A stretch of DNA of 64,000 bases from DASPOJ01 sp049790315 (GTDB lineage: Bacteria; Acidobacteriota; Terriglobia; Acidiferrales; UBA7541), in contig JBAQYV010000056.1 in assembly GCA_049790315.1 (NCBI GenBank), positions 1 through 64,000 on the forward strand. Reading direction: 5' to 3'. A model generated the notes under the pieces. That model searched no databases. It saw only the letters and a program-made list of their open reading frames with translations, and was not told where the DNA came from. Both the position numbers and the translations under genes were made by a program. Below are positions 9,301 to 16,712 of this stretch, piece after piece; position 1 is the first letter of the stretch, and the number at the start of each line of letters is the position of its first letter.

Positions 9301-12192
9301 GGTCGTCGTGTTCGAGCCGGTCACGCTTTGATTGCCTACGTTCGTCAGCGTGCCCGCAAGAGTCGTCGCGATGCTTGATCCGAAGCTGAACGAGACTCCG
9401 TCGCGCACAACCTGTGTAATGCTCGTGCTGCCCGAATCGGCGCTGTAAACATCGCCCGCACCGTCAACCGCAAGACCTGCCGGTGTCACAAGGCCCGTCA
9501 GTACCGTCGTGTTCGGACCGCCGACAGGCACCTCAATCACCGACAGACTCACCGAATCCTGCACATAAAGATCGCCCGCCGCATCCACCGCGACTCCAAC
9601 CGGAACCACCCCCGACAACGCGACAGTCGATTGCACGTAGCCCGGGACTCCGCCGACCAAACCCGGCGTCAACTTGTAAACCGCCTCCGCACTCTTGTCT
9701 GCCACGTAGACGTTCCCGTACGCGTCAACCGCCAACGAGACCGGATTGGTAAAGCCCGTCGCCACCGCCACCTGTGGCGCAAGCGTGTTCGGAACCAGCG
9801 ACAGTCGGTAAATCGCCGTGTTGGCCGTCGTGCTCTGTTTATCCGCCACGAAAAGATTACCCGCATCATCCACCGCAATGGCTTGCGGCGTGGCCGTTCC
9901 GTTGATCGGCGTATACGAAACTGTTGTGTCCGTATAGGCAGATGGCTGACCGGCCGAGGCCGGCGCTCCGCTCACAGCAAGTTCTGTAATCGTCGGGGTC
10001 CCACTTCCCACCGCAAACACATCGCCAAGCTCATCCACTGCGATCTGGCTTGGACTTGCCGGCAATGTTCCCGCCAAGGCCACGCTGCTTCCAGCCTGAA
10101 TATCCTCAAGGAATTGCCCGCCGCGCGTGTCCATCGTGTACACGTTTCCGGCGCCATCCAGCGCCACACCCGCCGCAGTGATTCCGCTGAAGATTGCGTT
10201 CGTTGTGGGCGCGATGGGCGTGGTGGTTCCGTCATTCGAACTTGCGCTGTCAAACGCGAGCACCGACCCGGATACCGTTCCATCGAGAGCAATGTTCGCG
10301 ACCGAAGTTGCCGCCGACCCACCGCCCGGAGTGAACGGCAAACTCACGCTCAAAGTTGCGGATCGCAAACCGGCCCTCGAAGGCGTCGATGTCACGGCCA
10401 CGTTGCAATCGAAAGAATTGTCGTGATTCTGGGCTCCGCAGCTCAGCGTGCCCGCTGTCATATCTGGTGTCGTCGTTAGCGCCGCGGCCGGCGTCGATGC
10501 GGTCCCGGCTGCCGTCTCTGAGAAGTGCACCTGGAAATTCTGAATCAGCGTTGTGCCCACAGTCTGCTGAGCCAGCCCCTGCGCCAATACCTTGCGCACG
10601 AGCATGCCGGTGGCATTGCTGGAAGCGTCGAACAGATAAAGATTATCCTGCCCATCCGCGGCAACGCCCAATCCGTTGCCGTTAGAAAAAAGAGAATCGG
10701 ATGCAGGACACCCATCGCTATATGCGCTCAGCGATTCCTGGCCCGAAGAGCCCGTGCAAAAGCCGCCCGTCGTAACATTCGCCGAGCCCGTAAACAGCAA
10801 CCGCACATACCCGGTATTCATGTCGTAGAAAACGACCTTGCTGCTATCTCCAATAAAAATATTTCCCTGCGGAGTCACGTTCACCTTCGTGATCGTCGTG
10901 TCCGTGGCCTTCGTGCTCGTTCCGAGCGTCGGCGCGGCCGCGAGCGTTGTCCCTCCGCCGCCCCACAACAGGTAAATAAATCCAGGCTGCGGCGTCACGC
11001 CTGGATTGTTGGCGATAATCGCCGCCTGCATCTTCGCCGCTGCCGCGCTGGTGCCGCCCACATAAAACACGCGCAGCCCGTGCGTCGGATCGGTAAAAAC
11101 CATATCGCCCGCCGCGTCGACAGCCACGCCGCTGGTATATCCCGAGCTCGCCATCACAGAGCTAAAACTAAACGGGCAGCCGTCCCCGAGCGTGTCGAGC
11201 GCGGTTCCGGCGTACGTGAGGCTGTTCACAGTGTTCGAGCAGCTCTCGTTCACGGTCGTCGCCGTACCGCCCGTGCTCGCGCTCGTCCCCGTGATGTTCA
11301 CTACCGAATATACAAATCCTTGTGTCACCGCCGCGTAATTCACTCCCAGCGCCGCATAAACCGGATTGTTCCCCGTAAAGTACGGCGATGTCAGCGGCCC
11401 CACCACCACGCGGGTGCGCGACGTTGTTGTGTCGGCAAAATAAATGTTGCCATACATATCTGCCGTGACGCCGCGCGGTTGATCCACTTCTCCGTTCGAC
11501 GTTGTGCATCCCGCGGTTACAAAAGTTTGCACCGCCAGCACGTTGTCGATGCCCACGCCGCCCGAAGGACCGCTTCCCGCGTTCTTCACGCATCCCGCCA
11601 TCAACCTCATCATTCCAACCTGCGCCGTGGTGCACAGCGGAGAGCCGACCCGGCAAACCAGATGAATCGCGTTATCGCCGTAGCCGGCAAGCAACACGTT
11701 GCCGTAAGGATCGATCCCGATGCCGCGTGACGCGCCAATTTTCGTCTGTGTCGCCGCAAGGCAGCCATCGCCTTCGGAATCCACAGCACCGCTCGCGCCC
11801 GCGCCGCTCGCTTCGGCGCACACGGAAGTCGCGCCACCCGCCAGCACACTCATCACTCCGGTAGTAGGATCGACCACGTGAACGATGGAATTCACGTCGT
11901 CGGCGACAAATACATTCCCGAACGAATCCACCTCCACGCCGCCGCGCCCCGCCGCGCCAAAAATTCCGTTAACCGCCAGACATCCGTCGCCAAAAGCATC
12001 TGTCGACACCGCACCCGTCCGCGCATTGAGCGTCGGACACGGCGTGCCCGCCACCGCCGTCATCGGCGAGTTCCCGGCAATGGTCGACATCGTGTAGGGC
12101 AACGCAACGGAACTCTGTTGCGCGATTGCAGCTGGGGAGAAAACGACGCACAACACACACACGAATCCGGCGACGCGGGCGGGTCGCATCAT
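394..12192 (-). CDS. Giant secreted pectinase: pectin methylesterase plus GH28 polygalacturonase in an NHL/Ig-like scaffold
   Basis: A 3,932-residue protein. The ATG at 12192 is chosen because GGGAGG lies just upstream and a signal peptide ending near AIAQQ follows; an in-frame start at 12267 would put 25 odd residues before it. Rough domain order: NHL propeller (60-550), choice-of-anchor-like stretch, second NHL set (650-925), Ig-like repeats, pectin methylesterase CE8 (1225-1650; QQDTLYA, GDVDYVFG with the catalytic Asp, and GRPYG), Ig-like and MBG repeats, GH28 (1955-2410; NTDGID, DGDDN, GHGESIGS, GIRIK), Ig-like repeats, NHL sets (2725-3115 and 3215-3455), Ig-like, TIG-like, then two hydrophobic segments. 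The second segment ends in LAGC (Cys3893), followed by a 39-residue tail with GTPAGTY. Key residues of both enzyme domains are present, so the protein probably demethylates and then hydrolyses homogalacturonan at the cell surface. The scaffold may bind polysaccharide or protein. Domain limits are estimates. Confidence 0.9.
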   Translation of the reverse strand: MMRPARVAGFVCVLCVVFSPAAIAQQSSVALPYTMSTIAGNSPMTAVAGTPCPTLNARTGAVSTDAFGDGCLAVNGIFGAAGRGGVEVDSFGNVFVADDVNSIVHVVDPTTGVMSVLAGGATSVCAEASGAGASGAVDSEGDGCLAATQTKIGASRGIGIDPYGNVLLAGYGDNAIHLVCRVGSPLCTTAQVGMMRLMAGCVKNAGSGPSGGVGIDNVLAVQTFVTAGCTTSNGEVDQPRGVTADMYGNIYFADTTTSRTRVVVGPLTSPYFTGNNPVYAALGVNYAAVTQGFVYSVVNITGTSASTGGTATTVNESCSNTVNSLTYAGTALDTLGDGCPFSFSSVMASSGYTSGVAVDAAGDMVFTDPTHGLRVFYVGGTSAAAAKMQAAIIANNPGVTPQPGFIYLLWGGGGTTLAAAPTLGTSTKATDTTITKVNVTPQGNIFIGDSSKVVFYDMNTGYVRLLFTGSANVTTGGFCTGSSGQESLSAYSDGCPASDSLFSNGNGLGVAADGQDNLYLFDASSNATGMLVRKVLAQGLAQQTVGTTLIQNFQVHFSETAAGTASTPAAALTTTPDMTAGTLSCGAQNHDNSFDCNVAVTSTPSRAGLRSATLSVSLPFTPGGGSAATSVANIALDGTVSGSVLAFDSASSNDGTTTPIAPTTNAIFSGITAAGVALDGAGNVYTMDTRGGQFLEDIQAGSSVALAGTLPASPSQIAVDELGDVFAVGSGTPTITELAVSGAPASAGQPSAYTDTTVSYTPINGTATPQAIAVDDAGNLFVADKQSTTANTAIYRLSLVPNTLAPQVAVATGFTNPVSLAVDAYGNVYVADKSAEAVYKLTPGLVGGVPGYVQSTVALSGVVPVGVAVDAAGDLYVQDSVSLSVIEVPVGGPNTTVLTGLVTPAGLAVDGAGDVYSADSGSTSITQVVRDGVSFSFGSSIATTLAGTLTNVGNQSVTGSNTTTDTSDFAVVGGATAPCDFTTSVLGPQAVGNACTLSATFTPQAGTGTVSDVLSYVPAASTIGGLTMSAVKTGAAITTTTTIGGETPANPVYVATGPTVVFTVTVAASSGTASGTVNVTVDSGTAAQYTLNGSGAATVTLSGISAGSHTIAASYATQNGFTGSNSTTTNFSVEQAATVVTWSPAVVTQQFSQGIGSGVLDATVAPNVPGDFTYTATPSGGPTTSIDASSYLPIGTYALAVTFTPADQIDYIGSTGSVATYAVTKANTTAGVGASNNVVAADGSGNYTSLTAALLALPVTGGTIYLKPGTYTGQNAISYPNVSLRGLGGDPTKVIIAGEDGAFSAPFVYPGSGAGNANASGDQGSSILDVSKSAFIGNQATAGNAVYTPANFYAEYLTIQNTYNTDPTTTTTYSTASGSCANTGTAQTLQAIYNAGTQCNSQALALWITADQAVLNNVNLTSQQDTLYAGSQGCGSACTAARQYMWQGTINGDVDYVFGDAAMVYDHTTFFTAWHGNSATGTETIEAQNKKFETGSASDYLSGYVCNACTLFSQSTGMTQLDYGRPYGQYSTWIMLNSKVDQVNPIGWIEFSGDTNLPTSTYAEYNTSPLTDPAVGTDGYPAALPGNVTPTGGNTGTGVTGTRETESQDPGTIEASNSIKTSLTAAEAAAYYPVAFLSATVPAQTYTGFQANWNPITALANDVNSFAPTGSLTVNAGSSVTILGRPVTPGAGVIPTGAYQFLDGSTVLASGTLDASGEAYLTISTLAVGPHTITMTYGGDSNFNASSSSSTFTITVAASLTNTTSVLTSANPSTTYGTAITGTVSVTPASGSVSPTGAVSLLVDGATAGTCTLNGGSCSYSLTGVAAGSHTLTASYGGDITNAASTSNAIAITVARGILQVAANNITIMMGQSAPAYTATITGFANGDTQTSATSGAPSLTTTPATPTAIGEYPIVASTGTLAAGNYTFTFTNGELTIEATTFAAPVATGDSRTVTEPEFPSVCATLAAALTSVNDDIPTSVDATITNPDGARIQAALNSCANTNQAVRLSIDGAGHDAYLTGPLNMPSGVTLLVDPGVFVYFSRNVQDYDVVQGTHTCGTVNSNTATSSCLPLINITGVSNVGVMGFGKLDGRGGDTLINAFPSSFAGQSWWGLSAIANSGGSQQNPRFIQVGNATNVTLYKITLKNSPLFHVSTNGGEVNGLTAWDIKIVTPTSARNTDGIDPDQAQNFTITRSWISDGDDNVAVGASGGPSSASTNISVTNNHFFAGHGESIGSFTSAGVSNILFDGNMLAGNSSVDSNSTGIRIKSANDRGGLVQNIQYSNSCFENHNIEVQFTPVYNTNTGTLTPNFKSILMQNLAFLTAGTVGLTGADNNGVINPLILTLDNVSFAMLPASDLTPAPSETQMTLGPGQVSTDIVTDYQTFVGMNGNTLADNRTATSLSLPSCGFTLIAPELTGPAGLPQTITAGQTATAVVILTPAVGGSAYPTGTVTISDGAGSTTTVTLPGTGDTISIPLSGLSIGTHTFVATYSGDSNYVPTVSGTPYSTTEPYVITVNAGSLSPSTTTLSGVPVTTTFGTAFTATATVLGSSPTGTVEFVVNGLVYSNAALGSSGTAQAIFSLPVGTYTISGVYSGDGVNAGSTSTSAALVITPAVTATGLSANTNTTTLGVPVTLTATVSSVAGTPTGTVNFSYTTVGNTTPTALASATLTSGVAIASVDLPIGVDSVTATYLASGSFATSSSTPPIAITVNPPVLVPLPGNPISLPYTMSTIAGGSTAANANTACAGSTDSFGDGCQGTSMVFSGSVDLRSVAADPFGNVYLTDANSSLVRKIAPNGVISNFAGFVSGTSCLPSATVGCTPSLVKLDKPRGVSTDPQGNVYIAGYDDNKVYKFSVPTGLLFLVGGNGTKPSSPTATNGDGGAATAAMLNNPRGAWADSVGNVYIADTSDNKIRVVNSTGTIQTFAGTGAATSTGDNGLATVATIDNPQGVLTDANDNVYIADSQKVRVVCVTCEPGSALYQLLNKVGVTTPQNGFIYTLAGGGSAAYAGPALANTITMNPQKLAMDTSGDLYISDGSGAAWFVDGRTDFIRPIAGDTTTNCASATDSFGDGCPAIQAIIGDGGNGIGVGTDTLGNIYVSDTLNARIRKVSTNLNSPATATAATTTLPIEIHFIAGDSPATANAFAAASSEWSLGTPACTTNLDTTVDCVVNSSFTPAVPGARSTPLTVNSSGGNTAFLALTGTGIGAGATLDPASKTNFGANLQVTGLATDNSGNVYVSDAKSKSLLKFASAALTQGTSAASTTLATLTAPGAVAVDARGFVYVADTSTGLITQVSPTGAVATLPSQFTKPGGLTVDALNNLYVSDSSALAVYQLSPITGAQRVLAVGTLVAPAGLAIDPSGNLLVTDPGAPAIYRFNVSTGATSTVTSTAVKPSAIATDAAGNLLIADTAAILAVPASANSAAFTVASVTPSALAIDAAGNLYTGSGGGVLKLTRTQGAVQFASAGAGPQNASLLESGNQALQLTSVSQTDTTDFSLAAATSTDCTLTGTLPSAVNVGGVCTLTAAFTPTTFVNPTDVATFNGNLANAALSTPSTVQLTLTGPSVAPTPTIALGAISPASPLVGQAVTVSATVSGVGVTPAGSVVFTVDTTTISVNLVNGTASTSVNGLSVGTHTLSAAYTSTNGYASASTAPQMFTVNNLTPTLASLSQTSALDGTASFMLTVTGTNFVSGAAVQWNGAALTTTFVSATQLTATVPATDLSVGGAATVTVLNAAPTVGASNGLTFTVIDYSISSPTGPQTVAAGGSAMFVITTAPVAGTLPSQVTFTASGLPTGAEATFNPSSVTPGTSTTMTVTTTSRTTVSATPARPLGPYEPSVPTSLPTWLALSAIALFLGGIGLAGYDRSPLRRLVPTAALVLLVAMAGYLAGCASRTVESNPNGTPAGTYSIVVTATSGTAVHTTTVTLIVQ

Positions 12193-12843
12193 CAAACGCC
12201 TCCCAAGATAAACGTGTAGAAAAGCTAGTAGGGAAAAGGGACCGTTGTGGTACGTGCTATGCCACATTTAAAAAAACTAAAGATTAGACCCTATATACGT
12301 ACGGGATTACTAAAGGCGGAGATTTGTAGTATCACTGGACGCAAACGTCAAGAGGAAAAATGCCTCGGCAAGCGGATTTTCCGTCATGCCAGCTTCCCAC
12401 TGCCTTCCGGCGCCTTCACGAACCAGCTGAAGTCGCAGAAAACATTGGGTTAATCTCCGAATTGGGCCGTAGGACGGACCACCCCAACGGTTGCGTGCTT
12501 CACACTATGGTTCGAGATCAAATCAAGGAGATCCACAAGATTCGCGATTTGACGACCGTATTCTCAATTCCAAAAAGTGGATTCTCGTCATGGCAAGTCG
12601 CACCTTACTCCTCCGAGCGAGTGGCCCCCTGCCGTCAGTCAATCGATTCGAAATGATCCATCGGACACTCTTTCCTACACCCACGTCGAAATGTGTCCCT
12701 TTTTGCACGGAAACACTTTCTCGCGCCATCTAATATCCGGTATTGGTACGCTTGCGGATAATCCGCGCCAAAGAATCGAGTATCGGCGGCCAGAAGCCGA
12801 GCGATCAGCCGAACTAACAAGTACGAAGATAGAGGTAAACACT
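12193..12843. other. Divergent intergenic region between the giant pectinase and the cupin gene
   Basis: The 651 bp separate two divergent genes and should hold both promoters. The side next to the giant gene is AT-rich around 12255-12310. A 98-codon plus-strand frame at 12360 has a GAGG-like site, but its product resembles nothing I know and is rich in residues typical of spurious frames, so it is not called. No clear -35/-10 pair was found. Confidence 0.4.
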
Positions 12844-13314
12844 ATGCCCCAACCAAAAAGAAAAGAATCACAGCCGGGCGCCGTCGGTCACGAATCGATT
12901 GACGGGTCCCTGACCGGCTCAGAACTGGAATTCGATCTTGCCTCCGAACTCGATCAACTGCATCAGGACGAATCATGGCTCCAGCCCGCCGGGCGAAGCT
13001 CAAAGACACTTGTAAAGTACCCGGATCTCCGCATCGTGCTGATTGCCATGAAGGCGAACACGCGCATGAATGAGCACGTCGCCGCGGGCAGAATCTCAGT
13101 GCATTCCCTCAACGGTCATATTCGTCTTCACTTGCCGGATCGCGTTGTCGATCTTCCGCCCGGCCACTTGATCGCCATGGATCAATGCGTACCGCACGAC
13201 GTAGAGGCCTCCGAGGACAGCGCCTTTCTGCTGACGCTTTCGTGGCCGCTAAAAACAAAAATCGCGTCGTCGGCCGCTCGCCAGAAGAAAACCGTCCGCC
13301 GGAAGCGGAGATAG
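12844..13314 (+). CDS. Small cupin-fold protein
   Basis: 156 residues. The ATG at 12844 follows an AGAGGT ribosome-binding site. The middle (about 50-135) reads as one cupin barrel: KANTRMNEHVAAGRISVHSLNGHIRLHLPD, here split by position into the first motif near residue 60 and a second near 95-110 with LPPGHLIAMDQCVPHDVEA. The metal-ligand His pattern is weak (one His in NEH, one in PHD), so catalysis is doubtful and a binding or sensor role is possible. The C-terminus is very basic (KKTVRRKRR). It starts a plus-strand run with the winged-helix and DUF488 genes, so co-transcription is likely. Similar small cupins are common in soil bacteria without assigned roles. Confidence 0.7.
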   Translation: MPQPKRKESQPGAVGHESIDGSLTGSELEFDLASELDQLHQDESWLQPAGRSSKTLVKYPDLRIVLIAMKANTRMNEHVAAGRISVHSLNGHIRLHLPDRVVDLPPGHLIAMDQCVPHDVEASEDSAFLLTLSWPLKTKIASSAARQKKTVRRKRR

Positions 13315-13361
13315 CGGAACGGCCGCACGCGTACGGCCCAGATACTCCAGCGAGGTTCATC

Positions 13362-13583
13362 ATGACGCCGCTCTCTTTGCGTGTTTTGCGTTTGTTCGGA
13401 GAACTTGGAAAAGATCGACTGGACCTCCACTCGCTGTTCGAGGCCGCGGGCAACGAACCAGCCGAACGGCGGAGTGTGCTGGACGCCATCGAAGAACTGG
13501 CCAGTGCCGGCGTGCTCGAAGAGTCCGGCAGCGACTTCTATACGCTCACGGAAAAAGGTAAGCAGGCGATCGCTCAGGCTTGA
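13362..13583 (+). CDS. Small winged-helix-like protein
   Basis: 73 residues, starting at an ATG preceded by GCGAGG. The sequence fits three helices and a wing: LRVLRLFGELGKDRLDL, then RRSVLDAIEELASAGVLEE, then a beta hairpin DFYTLTEKGKQAI. This looks like the C-terminal half of a PadR- or MarR-type winged helix, but no effector domain is present. It may be a small DNA-binding regulator or an adaptor. It lies 47 bp after the cupin gene and 55 bp before the DUF488 gene on the same strand. Confidence 0.65.
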   Translation: MTPLSLRVLRLFGELGKDRLDLHSLFEAAGNEPAERRSVLDAIEELASAGVLEESGSDFYTLTEKGKQAIAQA

Positions 13584-13638
13584 GCAGTGCGCGATCCCTT
13601 CACGGTCTGCGACCGTCAAATCGGAAAAGAAATAGTTC

Positions 13639-14250
13639 ATGCGAAAGGCCAAGACCAAACTACCCGCTGTCTTGACGATTGGCCATTCCACGCGCACATG
13701 GAAGGAATTCCTCGATCTTCTCCGTGCGCATCGCATCAAGCGCGTCGTCGACGTACGCAGCATCCCGCGGTCGAGGCACAACCCGCAGTTCAATCGCGAG
13801 ATCCTGTCGACGAAGCTGCGCGCCGCAAGAATCGCCTATGTGCATTTGAAAAAACTTGGCGGACGGCGCCACGCGCGGCGCGACTCGCCGAACATGGGTT
13901 GGCGCAATGCTTCATTCCGCGGTTTCGCCGACTATATGCAGACTTCGGACTTCGAGGAGGGGCTCGACCGATTGATGAAATTGGCGGCGCAGAAACGTAG
14001 CGCAATTATGTGCGCGGAAGCGGTTCCGTGGCGTTGCCATCGTTCGCTGATCGCCGATGCGCTAACGGTGCGCGGCATTCATGTTGAAGATATTATGACC
14101 ATGAATCGCGCGAGCGCTCATTCGCTGATCCCCTTTGCGCGCGTCCACAGTCACCGCGTCACGTACCCCATCGATAAGTCCGTTCGCGGAAAAACCTCCC
14201 AAGCTAATTCTCGCGGAAATTCGCAAACGAGCCGGCGAGCCAAAAACTAA
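13639..14250 (+). CDS. DUF488 family protein
   Basis: 203 residues. The N-terminal TIGHSTRTWKEFLDLL, the VVDVRSIPRSRHNPQF stretch with its SIPRSR motif, and the C-terminal MCAEAVPWRCHRSLIADAL with conserved Cys, Glu and His are hallmarks of DUF488. The family function is not known to me beyond conserved metal- or nucleotide-type residues. The last 35 or so residues are a basic, Ser/Asn-rich extension beyond the usual domain. The stop is 2 bp before the next gene's start, suggesting translational coupling with the membrane oxidoreductase. Confidence 0.85.
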   Translation: MRKAKTKLPAVLTIGHSTRTWKEFLDLLRAHRIKRVVDVRSIPRSRHNPQFNREILSTKLRAARIAYVHLKKLGGRRHARRDSPNMGWRNASFRGFADYMQTSDFEEGLDRLMKLAAQKRSAIMCAEAVPWRCHRSLIADALTVRGIHVEDIMTMNRASAHSLIPFARVHSHRVTYPIDKSVRGKTSQANSRGNSQTSRRAKN

Positions 14251-14252
14251 AA

Positions 14253-15749
14253 ATGTCACCAGTGATGCTACTTGACTATCCCTTGTGGCTGCGCGCCGCG
14301 CACTTCTTCAATTTTCTACTTCTGTCGCTCCTCGTTCGCAGCGGCCTTGAGATCTTGAGCGCGCATCCCAGGCTTTACTGGAACGATCACTGCACGCCGG
14401 GCAGCGAATGGCTCAAGTTCACGAAGAAGCAGCGGCCCAATGACCGCCTTTGGACCGCCAGCGACGAAGAAACTTCATTCCCATCCGCCGTTGCGCTGCC
14501 AGGCCATGAAAATCTGGGTCTCGGCCGCCACTGGCACTTTCTCGCCGATTTCGCCTGGCTGTTCACAGGGTTGGCCTACATTGCGATGCTCTTCATCACG
14601 CCGGAATGGCGGCGACTGATTCCGACTTCCTGGCAAATTATCCCGGACGCGTGGCGCTCAATGCTTACGTATCTGAGCTTCCACCTTGTGGAAACGCCAG
14701 GCGGATATAACGCATTGCAGCAGTTGAGTTACGCGGCAGTTGTATTCCTGCTCGCGCCGTTCAGCATCGCCACCGGAATCGCGATGTCTCCCGCCCTTGC
14801 CGCCCGCTTCCCGTGGTATATCAAAATATTTCACGGACGGCAGAGCGCGCGGAGCCTGCACTTCCTGGCTCTCTGTGCGTTCATCGTTTTCCTCGTCGTG
14901 CACGTCACCATCGTCGCTCTGCATGGTTTCCGGACGGAACTCGCGCTGATTGTCTTGGGTGAGACCCACAATCCGCACCTCACGCGCGCTCTCGCGATCT
15001 GGCTCTCCGGATTGACCGGTATCGTCATCATCCACATCGTGACAACCGTGTGCTCGCGGCGCCGTCCGCGCTTTGTACAGAGAGCCACGCAATCGATCAC
15101 CGATCCCATGCGCACACTGCTTTTCGGCCACGAAATATCTTCGCAGCATTATTCCCACGCGGACATCTCGCCTTACTTCTGGGTGAATGGACGGCCGCCG
15201 AAAGAGGAATCTTTCCTCGCGATGGCGAGAGAGAATTTTGCACACTACAGCTTGGAAATCAGCGGATTGGTCGAAACGCATCTGCGTCTAACGCTCGCGG
15301 ACCTTCGCGCCATGCCGAAGCACACTCAAATCACCAAACATTGTTGCATCCAGGGCTGGTCGGGCGTCGCCGAATGGACCGGCGTGCCTCTGAGTCATAT
15401 CGTTGCGCTGTGTCGCCCGCTTCCTTCCGCTCGTTACATCGTCTTCTACGCGTTTGACAACAAATCCACATCGGAGCCCCACGCGCAGGGGCCGGGATAT
15501 TTCTACGGCACGATTCGTCTGGAATTGGCGGACGATCCACAAACTATTCTTGCCTACGAAATGAATGGCCAGCCGCTTCCGGCTGACCACGGAGCCCCAC
15601 TCCGCCTTCGCGCCGAAACGCAGTTGGGTTTCACAATGGTGAAGTACATCCGCGCGATCGAGTTCGTCGAGGATTACAAAAACATCGGCCAGGGCCAAGG
15701 CGGCTGGCGGGAAGACTACCAGTATTTCAGCCAGGAAGCCGGAATCTGA
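14253..15749 (+). CDS. Cytochrome b-type membrane domain fused to a sulfite-oxidase-family molybdopterin domain
   Basis: 498 residues. Residues 1-270 have about five membrane segments with His in or beside helices (RAAHFFNF, GLGRHWHFLADF, RSLHFLALCAF, VVHVTIVALHGF), as in b-type cytochromes of the cytochrome b561/hydrogenase-subunit kind. Residues about 310-498 are a molybdopterin oxidoreductase domain of the sulfite oxidase/MsrP fold; KHCCIQGWSG supplies the likely Mo-ligand Cys, and ADHGAPLRL is also typical. There is no C-terminal dimerisation domain and no Tat signal. The substrate is unknown; S- or N-oxide reduction is possible. It lies 74 bp before an FNR-like flavoprotein that could feed it electrons. 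The two-domain order is seen directly; electron flow is inferred. Confidence 0.85.
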   Translation: MSPVMLLDYPLWLRAAHFFNFLLLSLLVRSGLEILSAHPRLYWNDHCTPGSEWLKFTKKQRPNDRLWTASDEETSFPSAVALPGHENLGLGRHWHFLADFAWLFTGLAYIAMLFITPEWRRLIPTSWQIIPDAWRSMLTYLSFHLVETPGGYNALQQLSYAAVVFLLAPFSIATGIAMSPALAARFPWYIKIFHGRQSARSLHFLALCAFIVFLVVHVTIVALHGFRTELALIVLGETHNPHLTRALAIWLSGLTGIVIIHIVTTVCSRRRPRFVQRATQSITDPMRTLLFGHEISSQHYSHADISPYFWVNGRPPKEESFLAMARENFAHYSLEISGLVETHLRLTLADLRAMPKHTQITKHCCIQGWSGVAEWTGVPLSHIVALCRPLPSARYIVFYAFDNKSTSEPHAQGPGYFYGTIRLELADDPQTILAYEMNGQPLPADHGAPLRLRAETQLGFTMVKYIRAIEFVEDYKNIGQGQGGWREDYQYFSQEAGI

Positions 15750-15823
15750 TTCGCGTCCCGGAGAAGCTCCCGCAGGCATCAAACGGAAGAATTGATCGGG
15801 CCACGATCATAGGAGGGCAAATT

Positions 15824-16564
15824 ATGAGCACTGCCGCCGCGTCGCCAGGTTTCATTTGCAAATTGAAGCATCGAGAGCTAATCGCGGAACGCACGATGGC
15901 TTTTAGATTCGAAAAACCGCCGCGATGGGCGTTTAAGCCCGGCCAGTATCTCGACATGACTTTGCTCGGTCCTTCCGAAACCGACTCCGAGGGAAACGTG
16001 CGTAGCTTTTCCGTCGCGAGCACCCCGCATGAAGAAACGATAATGGTGGCGACGCGCATGCGCGATACGGCGTTCAAACGCGTATTGAAAACCATGCCGA
16101 TGGGCACTGCCGTAAAGATTGAAGGCCCATCCGGCGATTTGATTCTTCAAAACGATGCCGCGCGAACCGCCGTGCTCCTCGCAGGCGGTATTGGTATCAC
16201 GCCCTTTCGGAGTATCGCCCACTGGGCCGCGAAGCAGCAGTCGCCGAATCGCATTGTACTTTTCTATTCCAATAGACGCCCCGAAGATGCGCCGTTCCTC
16301 GCCGAGCTTCAAAGGTTGGAAAAAGACAATCCGAAATACGAATTAGTCGCCACGATGACTGAAATCGAAAAATCGCATCAACCATGGAACGGCGAAACCG
16401 GCTTGATCGATCAAGAAATGCTCGCGAAACATTTAAAAGGCGCGACGTCGCCCATCTACTACATTGCCGGGCCGCCCGCGATGGCGAAAGGTTTGCTCAC
16501 CATGTTGACTAAGACCGGAGTAAAAAACGACGACATCCACGCGGAAGAATTCGCCGGCTACTGA
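15824..16564 (+). CDS. FNR-like FAD/NAD(P)H oxidoreductase
   Basis: 246 residues with a strong GGAGGG ribosome-binding site. An FAD-binding barrel (about 8-105) holds FKPGQYLDMTLLG and the RSFSVAST flavin motif. The nucleotide-binding half has LLAGGIGITPFRSI, VLFYSNRRPEDAPF and YYIAGPPAMAKGL, and it ends in EEFAGY, the usual aromatic-terminated FNR end. There is no iron-sulfur domain and no signal peptide, so it is cytoplasmic. It should pass electrons from NAD(P)H through FAD to an acceptor, most simply the haem domain of the upstream fusion protein. Confidence 0.88.
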   Translation: MSTAAASPGFICKLKHRELIAERTMAFRFEKPPRWAFKPGQYLDMTLLGPSETDSEGNVRSFSVASTPHEETIMVATRMRDTAFKRVLKTMPMGTAVKIEGPSGDLILQNDAARTAVLLAGGIGITPFRSIAHWAAKQQSPNRIVLFYSNRRPEDAPFLAELQRLEKDNPKYELVATMTEIEKSHQPWNGETGLIDQEMLAKHLKGATSPIYYIAGPPAMAKGLLTMLTKTGVKNDDIHAEEFAGY

Positions 16565-16693
16565 CGAGCGTGCGAGATCGGTAAGCAACCATCCGCGCGA
16601 CGCACGCAAGAAACATCGCGCGCAAACAGCCTGTGCCCTTTGCGTACAAGGGCAATCGTCCTCAAACAATATCCGCGCGGGCCCTCAATGCTT

Positions 16694-16699
16694 TAGAAT
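16694..16699 (+). promoter_or_regulatory. Candidate -10 box of the tRNA-Arg gene
   Basis: TAGAAT (one mismatch to TATAAT) ends 13 bp before the mature tRNA 5' end. No good -35 hexamer was found at 17 bp, so this is a weak call. Confidence 0.35.
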
Positions 16700-16712
16700 C
16701 ACGGTACGCAGC

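Noticed and set aside
12360..12656. Plus-strand frame of 98 codons with a GAGG-like site
   Set aside because: Product shows no regular secondary structure or known motif and overlaps other equally open frames.
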